From positions 212,202-276,201 of the forward strand of contig NZ_FOTK01000004.1 in NCBI RefSeq assembly GCF_900114535.1: a stretch of DNA of 64,000 nucleotides, read 5' to 3'. The notes under the pieces are model-generated. The model was not told where the DNA came from. It did no database searches and worked only from the letters and a program-made list of their open reading frames with translations. This stretch comes from Methylobacterium pseudosasicola. GTDB lineage: Bacteria > Pseudomonadota > Alphaproteobacteria > Rhizobiales > Beijerinckiaceae. Shown piece by piece: positions 1-9,008 of the stretch; within the stretch, counting starts at the first letter, position 1; every line of letters starts with the position of its first letter. The translations under genes were made by a program, and so were the position numbers.

Positions 1-351
1 AAGGTCGCCGAGAACCACGATGTCAGTGTCGAGATAGATTACGCGACTGCAATCCTTTGGTGCGAGCGACTCAAGCGCCAGTCTGAACAGGGTCGCTCGA
101 CTGAAGTGTCCGCGGTCCTGAAAGCTTGGGACATCGTCCGTTCCAACAGGCACCCAGACGAACTCGGCCGACGGCGCTAAGGCCTGGAAGCGGGCTTGAA
201 GGCTCGCTTCCAAGCCGGCGTTCAAGACTATGAACCGAAAGCGCGCTCCCGGGGCGCCGCGAACCGCCGAGGCCACGACGGCGGCGGCGTGCGGCGCGTA
301 GGTCCCGTCGAACCCGAGAGCCACATCGATGCGGGCGGGGTCGGCCGGCAT
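1..351 (-). CDS. Glycosyltransferase family 8, partial (C-terminus beyond window edge)
   Basis: An open frame of 117 codons runs from an ATG at 351 to the window edge without a stop. The N-terminus reads as a GT-A sugar transferase of family 8: 'VALGFDGTY' near residue 10, a repeated alanine helix, and 'VIYLDTDIVVLGDL' at the edge, which carries the DxD metal/nucleotide-sugar motif. GT8 enzymes move hexoses from UDP- or similar donors onto LPS or polysaccharide. The start lies 7 bp after the stop of the ABC ATPase gene upstream, so it is probably the last gene of a three-gene surface polysaccharide operon. Acceptor and sugar cannot be told. Confidence 0.85.
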   Translation of the reverse strand, partial: MPADPARIDVALGFDGTYAPHAAAVVASAVRGAPGARFRFIVLNAGLEASLQARFQALAPSAEFVWVPVGTDDVPSFQDRGHFSRATLFRLALESLAPKDCSRVIYLDTDIVVLGDL

Positions 352-358
352 GACAGCC

Positions 359-1585
359 TCAGGCTCCGCCGGGTGCGTGGTGCCAGGTCCCAGCCTCGTG
401 GAAAACCCCGAACACATCGGGGTCGAGGTCGGGATCCGCCACATGGAAGCGCGGGCCTAGGCGGGCCGCCAGGGGACGCCCGGCATCCTTGCCCACGACG
501 TTCACCGAGACGGTGTAGGAGGCCGCGGTCAGGGCCAGCGGCCCGGTCATCACCTCCACGGTGCCGTCTGGCCCGAAGGCGGACAGGCTGACGCCGTCGA
601 TGAGGCTGCTGTAGTTGCAGCACAGCAGATCATCGGCGCGGGTGACGGAGACGCGCAGATGCGTCCGCGGCACCGCCCCCGAGGTCGTGTAGGCGAGACG
701 CACGCGCATCCGCTCGCCCGATCTGAACAGGGTGCGCGGCGCTCCGGATTCGTCGAGGATCTCGATGCCCTGGATCTCCAAGGGCGAGCCCGTCTCTGGC
801 CGGAACCAATTCGGGGGCGCCAGGTAACTGTCCTGCTCGTAGTGGCGCAGCCCCTCGTCGGTGGGGCCGTCGAAGGCGACGCGGCCGTTCTTGATGTAGA
901 TGACCCGCTCGCACATGGTCTTCACGCTGAACATGTTGTGCGAGACGAGCAGGATGGTCGAGCCCTTGGTCTGGAGGCGCCGGGCGAAGTCGATGCACTT
1001 TTTCTGGAAGGTGTAGTCGCCGACCGCCAAAACCTCGTCGAGGAGCAGGATGTCGGGCTCGAGATGGGCGGCGACCGAGAAGGCCAGCCGGACATACATG
1101 CCGCTGGAATAGCGCTTCACCGGCATGTCGATGAAGTCGCCGATCTCCGAGAACTCGACGATCGCCTCGAACTTCTCCGCGATCTCGTGGCGGTGCATGC
1201 CCAGGATCGAGCCGTAGAGGAAGATGTTCTCGCGCCCGGTGAGCTCCCGGTGGAAACCGGTGCCGACTTCGAGCAGGGCGCCGACCCGGCCGACCAGCCG
1301 GATGCTGCCGGTGGTCGGGGCGGCGATCCGCGAGATCAGCTTGAGCAGGGTGCTCTTGCCCGCCCCGTTCATCCCGATGATGCCGACATTCTCGCCGTGC
1401 TTGATGCCGAAGCTGACATCCTTGAGCGCCCAGAAACCCTCCTTGGACGGGCGCGCCTCGGACTTCCGCGTCAGCAGGCCCCGGGCGCCCTCGATGAGCG
1501 CCTCGCGCAGGGAGTTCTCGTGCGTGGCCCGCGAGGCGCGCCAGTATTGCTTGCCGATATCTTGTACGCTGATCGCCATCGACAT
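359..1585 (-). CDS. ABC transporter ATPase for polysaccharide export (Wzt-like)
   Basis: A 408-residue ATPase that would energise export of a lipid-linked polysaccharide. Visible motifs are Walker A 'GMNGAGKST' (about 71-79), a degenerate signature 'RYSSGM' (about 158-163), Walker B 'ILLLDEVLAVGD' (about 179-190) and the H-loop 'LLVSHN' (about 212-217). The extra C-terminal part (about 255-408) is beta-rich and matches the size of the sugar-binding domain of Wzt proteins, which selects capped O-antigen. The ATG at 1585 overlaps the permease stop (TGATG), which suggests translational coupling. The same frame stays open upstream through the permease gene, but that part is antisense-like and is not used. 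Confidence 0.92.
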   Translation of the reverse strand: MSMAISVQDIGKQYWRASRATHENSLREALIEGARGLLTRKSEARPSKEGFWALKDVSFGIKHGENVGIIGMNGAGKSTLLKLISRIAAPTTGSIRLVGRVGALLEVGTGFHRELTGRENIFLYGSILGMHRHEIAEKFEAIVEFSEIGDFIDMPVKRYSSGMYVRLAFSVAAHLEPDILLLDEVLAVGDYTFQKKCIDFARRLQTKGSTILLVSHNMFSVKTMCERVIYIKNGRVAFDGPTDEGLRHYEQDSYLAPPNWFRPETGSPLEIQGIEILDESGAPRTLFRSGERMRVRLAYTTSGAVPRTHLRVSVTRADDLLCCNYSSLIDGVSLSAFGPDGTVEVMTGPLALTAASYTVSVNVVGKDAGRPLAARLGPRFHVADPDLDPDVFGVFHEAGTWHHAPGGA

Positions 1586-2481
1586 CAGATTACATCCGCG
1601 AAAGAGCGCTCCATGCGCTGAAAGAAGATCAGTCCGGTGACCAGCAGCACGGATGCGACCGTGACCGAGACGGCGAGCGCGAACAGGTCGGGGGCGGTTC
1701 CGCCGAGGATCGAGAACCGGAACGCCTCGATCAGCCCGACCATGGGGTTGAGCGCGTAGACCCAGCGCACCGAGTCGGGGACGATGCTCGCCGCGTAGAC
1801 GATCGGCGAGGCGTACATCCAGATCTGGATGAGGAACGGCAGGGTGTGCTTGACGTCCCGGAAGCGGACGTTGACCGGCCCGAGCCAGAGGCTGACCCCG
1901 AGCGCCAGCATCGCGGTGACGGCGAGCGTCGGGATCGCGAAGACGATGTGCCAGCTCGGCACCACCCCGTACCCGAGCATCAGTACCAGCATCACCACCA
2001 GGGCGATGGCGAAATCGACCATCGGCGACACCACGGTGGCGAGCGGGATCACCAGGCGCGGGAAGTAGATCTTGCGGATGAGTTCCGCCTCGGTGACGAG
2101 GCCGGTGGCGCTCCGGCGCACCGACTCGGCGAAGTAGGTCCACAGGATGATGGCGCTGCCGGCAAACAGCGCGTAGGGCGCTCCGTCGGTAGGGATCTTG
2201 GCGAAATGGCCGAAGATGACGGTGAAGATCGCCACCGTGAACAGCGGCTGGGCGATGGCCCAGCAGGCGCCCAGCGCGGTCTGGCGATAGAGCACCTTCA
2301 GGTCGCGCAGGATCAGGACCCACAGCAACCCGCGATACTGCCAGACGCTCGCGGCATCGAAGGCGACGAGCTTGTGATCCGGAACAATCTCGGTGACCGG
2401 CATCGCGGTCGGTTCTGATCTCGGCCCGGCAAGGCCGTGTTTCGGCGCATCGAGCGCAAGCGCGTCCAAAGAGTCCATCAT
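1585..2481 (-). CDS. ABC-2 type polysaccharide export permease (Wzm-like)
   Basis: The membrane partner of the ATPase that follows. About six hydrophobic segments lie in the C-terminal 240 residues, with family features such as 'LILRDLKVLYRQTALGACW' before the first helix and 'RDVKHTLPFLIQIWMYASP' in the middle. It should transport a polysaccharide or polyol-phosphate chain across the inner membrane. The start is uncertain: ATGs at 2589, 2481/2478 and 2403 are possible and none has a strong ribosome-binding site. The 2481 start is given as a compromise; conservation begins near residue 45 of that form. It is divergent from the glycosyltransferase gene at 2838, so promoters probably lie in 2482-2837. 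Confidence 0.85.
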   Translation of the reverse strand: MMDSLDALALDAPKHGLAGPRSEPTAMPVTEIVPDHKLVAFDAASVWQYRGLLWVLILRDLKVLYRQTALGACWAIAQPLFTVAIFTVIFGHFAKIPTDGAPYALFAGSAIILWTYFAESVRRSATGLVTEAELIRKIYFPRLVIPLATVVSPMVDFAIALVVMLVLMLGYGVVPSWHIVFAIPTLAVTAMLALGVSLWLGPVNVRFRDVKHTLPFLIQIWMYASPIVYAASIVPDSVRWVYALNPMVGLIEAFRFSILGGTAPDLFALAVSVTVASVLLVTGLIFFQRMERSFADVI

Positions 2482-2837
2482 TCGAGGCGATCCCGCACGA
2501 CGATCGGTGCTTGCGGGATCCGCTCGCGGCGCTTGGTGGCCGGATCGGCGATCCCACTGAGCTGGGCTATCACTGCGGTCAGCCGGCACGAATTACATCT
2601 TTCGTCGTACCGAGCCTCCCGACTGAAGAGGTGGTTGTCGTTAACCACGGTATTGATTGCCTATGAGGATAGAAGAGACCCCGGTCGCGGGACGTCGTCT
2701 TTGTCGAGACCGGCTCCGTCGGCCCGGACAGGCATGTCGGGCGGACGAGCCGGTCTCACCGAGGCGCTGCGCTTCCTCCGGAACGGGGCCGCCACGGGTC
2801 CGGCGAAAGACCGGGTCCGGGTCTCAGGAGAGCCGCC

Positions 2838-3917
2838 ATGAAGGACGCTTCGGTCGATGACTCGGACGGCGCGGGCATCCCGCTCGTGACGATCGCCATG
2901 CCGGCCTTGAACGAGGCCCACCACATCGCCGAGGCGATCCGCTCGGTGATGCCCGCCCCGGACACGCTCGCCTGTGAATTGCTGGTGATGGACGGCGGCA
3001 GCAGCGATGCGACCTGCGCCATCGTCCGGGCGCTGAGCGCCGAGGATCCGCGGATCCAGCTGATCCACAACGCCCGCCGCATCCAGGCCTCGGGTCTCAA
3101 CCTCGCGGCGCGGCTCGCGCATCCGGGCTCCACCTATCTGGTGCGCGCCGATTGCCACGCCGCCTATCCCGAGAACTGGGTGCGGGACCTGATGCAGACG
3201 ATCCGCCTGCGGGAGGCGGTCTCGGTGGTGGTGCCCCTGCGGACCGTCGGGGTGACGCCGCTGCAGCGGGCCATCGCGGCCGCCCAGAACAGCCGGCTCG
3301 GCAATGGCGGGTCGGCGCACCGCCTGGGCGGGATCTCGGGCTACGTCACCCACGGCCACCACGCCATCTTCGACCGGCGCGAGTTCCTGCGGGTCGGCGG
3401 CTACGACGAGAGCTTTTCCCACAACGAGGATGCCGAGCTCGACCGCCGGTTCTGCGCGGCCGGCGGCCGGATCTATCTCGCGGCCGATCTCGCCGTGACC
3501 TACTTCCCCCGAGCGACCCTGTTCAGCCTGACGCGGCAATACTTCCAGTACGGCCGCGGCTGCGCTCGGACCCTGGAGAAGCATGCCAGCCTGCCGCGGC
3601 TGCGCCAGATGCTGCCGCCCCTGGTCCTGCTCTACGGCGTCGTCGCCCTGGCGCTCGCCGCGGTCGCGCCGATGATGCTGGTCCTGCTGGCGGTCTACGC
3701 GGGCGGCTGCGGCCTGAGCGGCCTCGCCCTGGCGCTGAAGGCGCGGGAGCCGATGCTGGTCATGAGCGGTCCGGCGGCGATCGCGATGCACCTGTCCTGG
3801 GCGGTCGGCTTCCTGTCGCACCGGGGTTATCGCCGGACCCTGCTGCGGACCGCCCTGCGCCGGAAGCCGCCCCTGCTCGGCGTCCCGCCCGGATCGGACC
3901 CGGCGAGTGTCAATTGA
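2838..3917 (+). CDS. Glycosyltransferase family 2 (ExoA-like)
   Basis: A 359-residue inverting sugar transferase anchored in the inner membrane. The N-terminal GT-A fold shows 'VTIAMPALNEAHHIAEAI', 'LLVMDGGSSDAT' and an aspartate-rich 'NEDAELDRRF'. The last third holds three to four hydrophobic helices (about 250-330), as in ExoA, the succinoglycan beta-1,3-glucosyltransferase. ExoA similarity is by recollection of the family, so the linkage made is inference. AGGAGA lies 6 bp before the ATG. It diverges from the Wzm/Wzt-like exporter and lies left of a flippase (5807), which supports a role in exopolysaccharide assembly. Confidence 0.85.
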   Translation: MKDASVDDSDGAGIPLVTIAMPALNEAHHIAEAIRSVMPAPDTLACELLVMDGGSSDATCAIVRALSAEDPRIQLIHNARRIQASGLNLAARLAHPGSTYLVRADCHAAYPENWVRDLMQTIRLREAVSVVVPLRTVGVTPLQRAIAAAQNSRLGNGGSAHRLGGISGYVTHGHHAIFDRREFLRVGGYDESFSHNEDAELDRRFCAAGGRIYLAADLAVTYFPRATLFSLTRQYFQYGRGCARTLEKHASLPRLRQMLPPLVLLYGVVALALAAVAPMMLVLLAVYAGGCGLSGLALALKAREPMLVMSGPAAIAMHLSWAVGFLSHRGYRRTLLRTALRRKPPLLGVPPGSDPASVN

Positions 3918-4101
3918 CGGGGTTTTTCGTACGCGGACCCCGCGAATCCGGTGTCAGAAGTCGGACGCCGTTCCGCATCCGTCGCGGATTCCTATCCAGG
4001 GCTGTAGTCTCGCACGGTCAAGCCGATTATCGACACGCGCAACGTTTCCGGGCCCCGTGAGTCCCGGACCCCGCATCGTGCCGTGACGGCTTTGGAGTGT
4101 T

Positions 4102-5634
4102 GTGACCGTGCCCGACAGGACCCCGCGCCCCGTGATGCTCGTGATCCTCGATGGCTGGGGACTCCGGGATACGGTCGCCGACAACGCCGTGCTCCAGGCG
4201 CGCACCCCCGTCTTCGACGCCCTGATGCGCGAGCGTCCCCGGGCGCGCCTGATGACCTACGGCGCCGATGTCGGCCTGCCCGAGGGGCAGATGGGTAATT
4301 CCGAGGTCGGGCATCTGAATATCGGTGCCGGCCGGGTGGTCATGCAGGACCTGCCGCGGATCGACGCCGCGGTCGCGGACGGCTCGCTCGCCACCAACCC
4401 GGAGTTGGTCCGGTTCATCGACCGGCTGCGGGCGAGCGGCGGCACCTGCCACCTCGTCGGCCTGCTGTCGCCCGGGGGCGTCCACGCCCACCAGGACCAC
4501 GCGGTGGCGCTGGCGCGGGTGCTGGTCGAGGCCGGCGTGCCGGTCCGCCTCCATGCCTTCACGGACGGGCGGGACATGCCGCCGCGCTCCGCCGCCGGCT
4601 GCTTGGAGACTGTCGAGGCCGCGCTCCCCGAGGGCGCCCGCATCGCCACTCTGTGCGGCCGCTACTACGCGATGGACCGCGACCGGCGCTGGGAGCGGGT
4701 CTCGATCGCCTACGACGCGATGACGGCCGCGCGCGGCGCCGCGTTCCCAAGCGCCATGGAGGCGATCGCCGCCTCCTATGTGGTCGACCTGTCGGACGAG
4801 TTCCTGCGGCCGGCCATCATCGGCGACTATGCCGGCATGAACGACGGCGACGGCGTGCTGAGCTTCAACTTCCGCGCCGACCGGACCCGGCAGATCCTCG
4901 AAGCGCTGCTCGACCCGGCCTTCACGGGTTTCGCGCGTGCCCGGACGGTCCGGTTCGCCGCCGCCCTCGGGATCGTCCAGTACAGCGTCGAGATCGACGC
5001 CTTCGCCGACACCCTGTTCGGCCCCCTCGACCTGCCGAACGGCCTCGGCGAGACCGTCTCCCGGGCCGGCCGCACCCAGCTGCGCATGGCCGAGACCGAG
5101 AAATACCCCCACGTCACCTATTTCATGAACGGCGGCCGCGAGGCGCCGTTCGAGGGCCAGGACGCGATCCTGGTGCCGTCCCCGAAGGTGGCGACCTACG
5201 ACCTGCAGCCGGAGATGTCGGCCGCGGAACTCACCGACCGGGCCGTGGAGGCGATCGGCTCCGGCCGCTACGACATGATCCTCCTCAACTTCGCCAACCC
5301 CGACATGGTCGGCCATACCGGCAGCCTCGCCGCCGCCGTGAAGGCGGTGGAGACGGTGGATACCTGCCTCGGCCGGGTGGTCGACGCGATCACGGCGAGC
5401 GGTGGCGCGCTTCTCGTCACCGCCGACCACGGCAATTGCGAGATGATGCGCGACCCGGAGACCGGCGAGCCGCATACCGCCCACACCCTCAACCCGGTGC
5501 CGGTGACGCTGGTGGGCGTCGACGGCGTGACGCTCGCCGATGGCCGGCTGGCCGATGTCGCGCCGACCCTCCTCGACCTGATGGGCCTCGACCAACCGGC
5601 CGAGATGACCGGCCAGTCATTGATCCGGCGCTGA
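4102..5634 (+). CDS. gpmI: 2,3-bisphosphoglycerate-independent phosphoglycerate mutase
   Basis: Interconverts 3- and 2-phosphoglycerate in glycolysis and gluconeogenesis using two manganese ions and a phosphoserine intermediate. The 510-residue length is normal for the family. Seen motifs: 'LVILDGWG' with the first metal aspartate, 'GQMGNSEVGHLNIGAGR' with the catalytic serine near residue 67, 'DGRDMPP', 'FRADRTRQI', 'ADHGNCEMM' near residue 450 and 'HTAHTLNPVP'. A GTG start is preferred, with TTGGAG 4 bp upstream; a second in-frame GTG two codons later has better spacing. It sits between polysaccharide genes, with no obvious operon partner. Confidence 0.97.
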   Translation: MTVPDRTPRPVMLVILDGWGLRDTVADNAVLQARTPVFDALMRERPRARLMTYGADVGLPEGQMGNSEVGHLNIGAGRVVMQDLPRIDAAVADGSLATNPELVRFIDRLRASGGTCHLVGLLSPGGVHAHQDHAVALARVLVEAGVPVRLHAFTDGRDMPPRSAAGCLETVEAALPEGARIATLCGRYYAMDRDRRWERVSIAYDAMTAARGAAFPSAMEAIAASYVVDLSDEFLRPAIIGDYAGMNDGDGVLSFNFRADRTRQILEALLDPAFTGFARARTVRFAAALGIVQYSVEIDAFADTLFGPLDLPNGLGETVSRAGRTQLRMAETEKYPHVTYFMNGGREAPFEGQDAILVPSPKVATYDLQPEMSAAELTDRAVEAIGSGRYDMILLNFANPDMVGHTGSLAAAVKAVETVDTCLGRVVDAITASGGALLVTADHGNCEMMRDPETGEPHTAHTLNPVPVTLVGVDGVTLADGRLADVAPTLLDLMGLDQPAEMTGQSLIRR

Positions 5635-5690
5635 GGGGACCGACGATCCAGCGCCCGTCCGGGTGCGGGATCGAAGCAACGGCGTCTCAA

Positions 5691-5742
5691 AACAGCGTCC
5701 CGAAAGGTGGATCCCGGCTTTCGGAAAGAGACGATGCCCTAA
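5691..5742 (-). repeat. Dispersed intergenic palindromic repeat, copy B
   Basis: Read on the minus strand, this segment aligns along about 50 bases with the segment at 14381-14433: a GCATCGTC-type arm, a shared CCGAAAGCCGG core, a CCACC and a TTCGGGACG arm. Both copies are intergenic and near gene 3' ends. This copy is less symmetric because the outer arm has drifted. It looks like a REP-type mobile palindrome. Confidence 0.7.
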
Positions 5743-5806
5743 CGCTTGCGCCCGCATAAGGGTTATCGCCGAAGCGGCGACCGTTATGGCGCATGATGCG
5801 TAGGAC

Positions 5807-7222
5807 ATGATTGCCCGGCACAGCCTGATCTATGTCGGCTCGCGCGGCTTCGCCGCCGCCCTGAACATGGCCTCCGTGGCGGTGTTCACCCGGCTCGCGC
5901 CGGTGGAGAGCTACGGCACGTACCTCTACGTCCTGTCCTGGGCGCTGGTGCTCTACGGGGCCACCTGCCAGTGGCCGAAATTCGCGTTCTTCGCCCTCTA
6001 CGACGAGGCCCGCGAGCCGGCCCAGGTCGGCACCGTGGTGCGGATCCTGGGGGGCACGCTGCTGCTCGCCGGCCTCGGCAGCGCACTCGCCGCCGGGCTC
6101 GGGCTGGTCTCGGGCCCTATGGCGGCGGCGATCCTGGCGCTCGCCTTCGGCACGACCCTGTTCGAGGGCTCCACCGAGATCGCCCGCACCCGCCTCAAGG
6201 CCGGGGCCGTGGCGGCCTCGGTGATGAGCCGGGCCGTGCTGATCCTCGGTCTGGGCAGCCTGGCGCTGCACCTGTCGGCCGATCCCCTGCACCTCGCTTT
6301 TGCGGTGGCCACCGCCAACGCCCTGGCGGCGCTGCCGGCCGCGATCACCATCGCCCCGATGATGCCCGGTCGCGGCAGCCGGGCCGAGGCGCTGCGGCTG
6401 TTCGCCTATGGCTGGCCGCTGGTGCTGTCCTTCGGAACGGCGGCGCTCGCCCAGAGCCTCGACCGGCTGATCATCGCCAAGACGGTAGGGCCCGCGGGGC
6501 TCGGCGCCTACGGGGCGCTCGCCGACTTCCTGAAGCAGAGCTTCATCGTGTTCGGCGAGGCGATCGCCCTGTCGCTGATCTCCATCGCCAAGCGCGAGGC
6601 GCGGGTGGGCGGCATCGCGGCCGCCTCCGGGGTGCTGAGCGACGCCGCCCGGGCCATGACCCTGATCGCCGCCTTCGGGGCGGTGTTCTTCCTGTGCTTC
6701 GACGACCTCGTGGTCGCGGTGCTGCTGGGGCCGGACTACCGGGCGGAGGCGCGGGCGCTCGCCCCGGTGCTGATCCTGGCCAGCATCCTGATGATGTTCC
6801 GGGCCTATTATTTCGGGCAGGTGATCTACTTCACCCGCTCCAGCCGGCTGGAGGCGGCGGCGGCCTTCGCCACCCTCGCGGCGGTGGCAGCGCTCTCTCT
6901 GCTGCTGATCCCCAGGCTCGGTGCCTCCGGGGCGGCCCTCGCCTTCGCGGGCGGGCAGGCCGCGGCCTGCCTGGTGCTGGTGCTCGGCGCCTACCGGGCC
7001 GGCACCACGATGCCGGTGCCGCTCGCCGACATGGTCGGGATCGCCGGCGCCGCCCTGGTCTGCGGCGCGGTGACCGCCGGGATCGGCCTGGTGCCGGGAG
7101 GGCTGATGCCCCCCGGTCAGGTCCTGCGGCTGGTCCTGCTGGTCGCCGGGGCGGGGGCGACCGCGTGGCACTACGACGTGCTCGGCTTCGCCGGCGCGAT
7201 CCGCCACCGGCTGGCGGCCTAA
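5807..7222 (+). CDS. Wzx/MATE-like polysaccharide flippase
   Basis: A 471-residue integral membrane protein with about 12 hydrophobic segments over its whole length, the architecture of lipid-linked oligosaccharide flippases (polysaccharide synthase/MviN-like superfamily). The N-terminus 'LIYVGSRGFAAALNMASVAVFTRLAP' and the mid-protein 'LDRLIIAKTVGPAGLGAYG' are typical family signatures. AGGAC lies just before the ATG. The gene is followed after 10 bp by an acetyltransferase-like gene (7233), so the two are likely cotranscribed. Its cargo is probably a repeat unit assembled by the nearby glycosyltransferases, which is inference from position. Confidence 0.85.
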   Translation: MIARHSLIYVGSRGFAAALNMASVAVFTRLAPVESYGTYLYVLSWALVLYGATCQWPKFAFFALYDEAREPAQVGTVVRILGGTLLLAGLGSALAAGLGLVSGPMAAAILALAFGTTLFEGSTEIARTRLKAGAVAASVMSRAVLILGLGSLALHLSADPLHLAFAVATANALAALPAAITIAPMMPGRGSRAEALRLFAYGWPLVLSFGTAALAQSLDRLIIAKTVGPAGLGAYGALADFLKQSFIVFGEAIALSLISIAKREARVGGIAAASGVLSDAARAMTLIAAFGAVFFLCFDDLVVAVLLGPDYRAEARALAPVLILASILMMFRAYYFGQVIYFTRSSRLEAAAAFATLAAVAALSLLLIPRLGASGAALAFAGGQAAACLVLVLGAYRAGTTMPVPLADMVGIAGAALVCGAVTAGIGLVPGGLMPPGQVLRLVLLVAGAGATAWHYDVLGFAGAIRHRLAA

Positions 7223-7232
7223 CGGGCGCGCC

Positions 7233-8387
7233 ATGCCGGACACCGCGACCCTTCCCGACGGCCTGACGGCAGCGGTTCGGCCCCTCGATCCGGAGGCCGC
7301 CTGGATTCCGGCCTGGCGGGCGCTCGGCGCGGAGGCCCAGATCCGCAATCCGTTCTACGAAGCGGGCTACGCGCTCGCGGCCCAAAAGGCTTTCGGCGCG
7401 GGCGTGCGCCTCTTGATCGTCGCCGACCGTCCCCCCGAGGCGCCGGGCGCGCGGCTCCTCGCCGTTTGGCCGTTCCAGGTCTCCTGGCGCCGCTGGGGCC
7501 TGCCGCTGCCGGTGCTGATGGGCTGGACCCACGGCTACGGCCCGTTCGGCGCCCCGCTCCTCGACGGCGCCGACCCGGAGGCGGCACTCGCCGCCCTGCT
7601 CGCCGCGCCGCGGGCGCTCGGCTTGCCGCCGCGATTGTACCTGCCGAACGCGCCCGCGGACGGTACATTCGCGGATCTGCTGGCCGCGCACGGAGTGCGA
7701 CAGGCGGCCTACTGGCGGCATGAACGCGGGTTGCTCGACGTGACCGGCCGGTCGATGCCGGCGCGGAAGACCTATCTCGACCATCTTTCCGGCAAGCGGC
7801 GGCGCAAGCTGCGCCTCGCCCTCCAGCGCCTGGAGGCGGCAGGTCCGGTCGCGCTCGAGATCCTGGACGCCCCCGCGGCCCTCGACGGCGCCCTGGACGA
7901 CCACGTCGCCCTGGAAACGGCGGGCTGGAAGGGCCGGGCCGGCACCGGCCTGGGGCAGCGGCCCGACGAGGTCGCATTCCTGCGCGCCGTCCTGGCCGAT
8001 CTCGGAGCCGAGGGCCGCGTGCGCGTCGCCCGGTTGCGCCGGGACGGCCGGATCCTGGCCTCCGCGATCCTGCCGCTCACCGGCCCCGAGGCCTGGGTGC
8101 TCAAGATCGCCCACGACGAGGCCGACCCGGAGGCCGCCCCCGGGGTGCAACTCATCCACCGCCTGACCGAGGCGGTGCTGGCCGGCGAAGGGATCGACCG
8201 GATCGACTCTTGTGCCCCGCCGGATTTCGCCCTCGGCTCGACCTTCTGGACGGAGCGGCGCCCGATCGCTCACCTCTTGGTCGAGGCTACGCGCGACCCG
8301 CTCTTCCCGCTGGCCCGAACCCTGGAGCGCGCCCGCGAGCGCGTGGCGCGGGCCCGCCTCACCAGCCGAAGCGCGCGATCTGCGTGA
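7233..8387 (+). CDS. BioF2/CelD-like GNAT-fold acetyltransferase
   Basis: A 384-residue protein of the BioF2-like acetyltransferase group, often found in exopolysaccharide and cellulose loci. The segment 'LSGKRRRKLRLALQRLEAAG' (about residues 187-206), followed by 'ALETAGWKGRAGTGLGQ' and 'RRDGRILASAILPLTGPEAW', is the conserved core of that family. It starts 10 bp after the flippase stop. The last ten codons fall within a 41-bp sequence that is repeated at 9743-9783. The gene once probably converged on the gene now at 9752 with overlapping 3' ends. Substrate is unknown; acetylation of a polysaccharide is inference. Confidence 0.8.
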   Translation: MPDTATLPDGLTAAVRPLDPEAAWIPAWRALGAEAQIRNPFYEAGYALAAQKAFGAGVRLLIVADRPPEAPGARLLAVWPFQVSWRRWGLPLPVLMGWTHGYGPFGAPLLDGADPEAALAALLAAPRALGLPPRLYLPNAPADGTFADLLAAHGVRQAAYWRHERGLLDVTGRSMPARKTYLDHLSGKRRRKLRLALQRLEAAGPVALEILDAPAALDGALDDHVALETAGWKGRAGTGLGQRPDEVAFLRAVLADLGAEGRVRVARLRRDGRILASAILPLTGPEAWVLKIAHDEADPEAAPGVQLIHRLTEAVLAGEGIDRIDSCAPPDFALGSTFWTERRPIAHLLVEATRDPLFPLARTLERARERVARARLTSRSARSA

Positions 8388-8390
8388 GCC
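8350..8390 (+). repeat. 41-bp direct repeat, left copy
   Basis: Perfectly identical over 41 bp to 9743-9783, with different bases on both sides (c/a before, g/t after). It holds the stop codon of the 7233 gene on the plus strand and, on the minus strand, a copy of the last codons and stop of the 9752 gene. The two copies bracket a 1.35-kb accessory islet. Confidence 0.95.
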
Positions 8391-8540
8391 GGTCCGCAGC
8401 CGCGGGGCATCGTGTGAGGAAGTAGGGCTGTCTTCTCGCTCGCCTGAAGCGGCAAATCTCGACCCGAAACCCTTCTGATCCTATCGATGAGTGCAACGCT
8501 TCACGCGCCGTTGTTCGAGTCTTTCGCCCTGGACGCTTAA

Positions 8541-8966
8541 ATGACTGCAAGCACCATCACGATCAGCACAGAAGCCGACGCGGCGGCCAAGATCGTCGAG
8601 GATGGGCTGAATGCGTTCAATGCGTTGCACAACGGTCCCGATCCGACGAAACCGGTGTGGTTCATCTGTCGCGACGATCAAGGAACCGTGCTGGGCGGGC
8701 TCCAAGGCTTTATCCAGTGGGATTGGTTCGCGATCGCGATGCTGTGGGTGAGGGAAGAACATCGCGGCCAAGGCATCGGAACCCGGCTATTGACCGAGGC
8801 CGAACAGGAAGCTCGCAAACGCGGATGCATTAAGTTCCGACTCGGTACGATGACGTTTCAGGCGCCGGAATTCTATAAGAGATTTGGATATGTCGAGATC
8901 GGTCGGATGGACGATTTGCCGCCGGGCCATTCCTATATCTGGATGACGAAAATCTTGCCCGCGTAA
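8541..8966 (+). CDS. GNAT family N-acetyltransferase
   Basis: A 141-residue single-domain acetyltransferase. The acetyl-CoA pyrophosphate loop is 'REEHRGQGIGTRLL' (about 71-84), and the C-terminal strand-helix reads 'APEFYKRFGYVEIGRMDDLP', as in small-molecule or antibiotic-type GNATs. No strong Shine-Dalgarno is seen before the ATG. It is inside the repeat-bounded islet, beside a toxin-antitoxin pair but on the opposite strand. Base composition is slightly less GC-rich than the neighbours. The substrate is unknown. Confidence 0.8.
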   Translation: MTASTITISTEADAAAKIVEDGLNAFNALHNGPDPTKPVWFICRDDQGTVLGGLQGFIQWDWFAIAMLWVREEHRGQGIGTRLLTEAEQEARKRGCIKFRLGTMTFQAPEFYKRFGYVEIGRMDDLPPGHSYIWMTKILPA

Positions 8967-9008
8967 ATGTGCGATCCCGGCGGCCTGCTCCGCCTCGCTG
9001 CCGCGATG

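Noticed and set aside
1586..2557. Extension of the ABC ATPase frame upstream through the permease gene
   Set aside because: The permease is clearly read in another frame of the same strand and the ATPase has its own ATG with a TGATG overlap at 1585.
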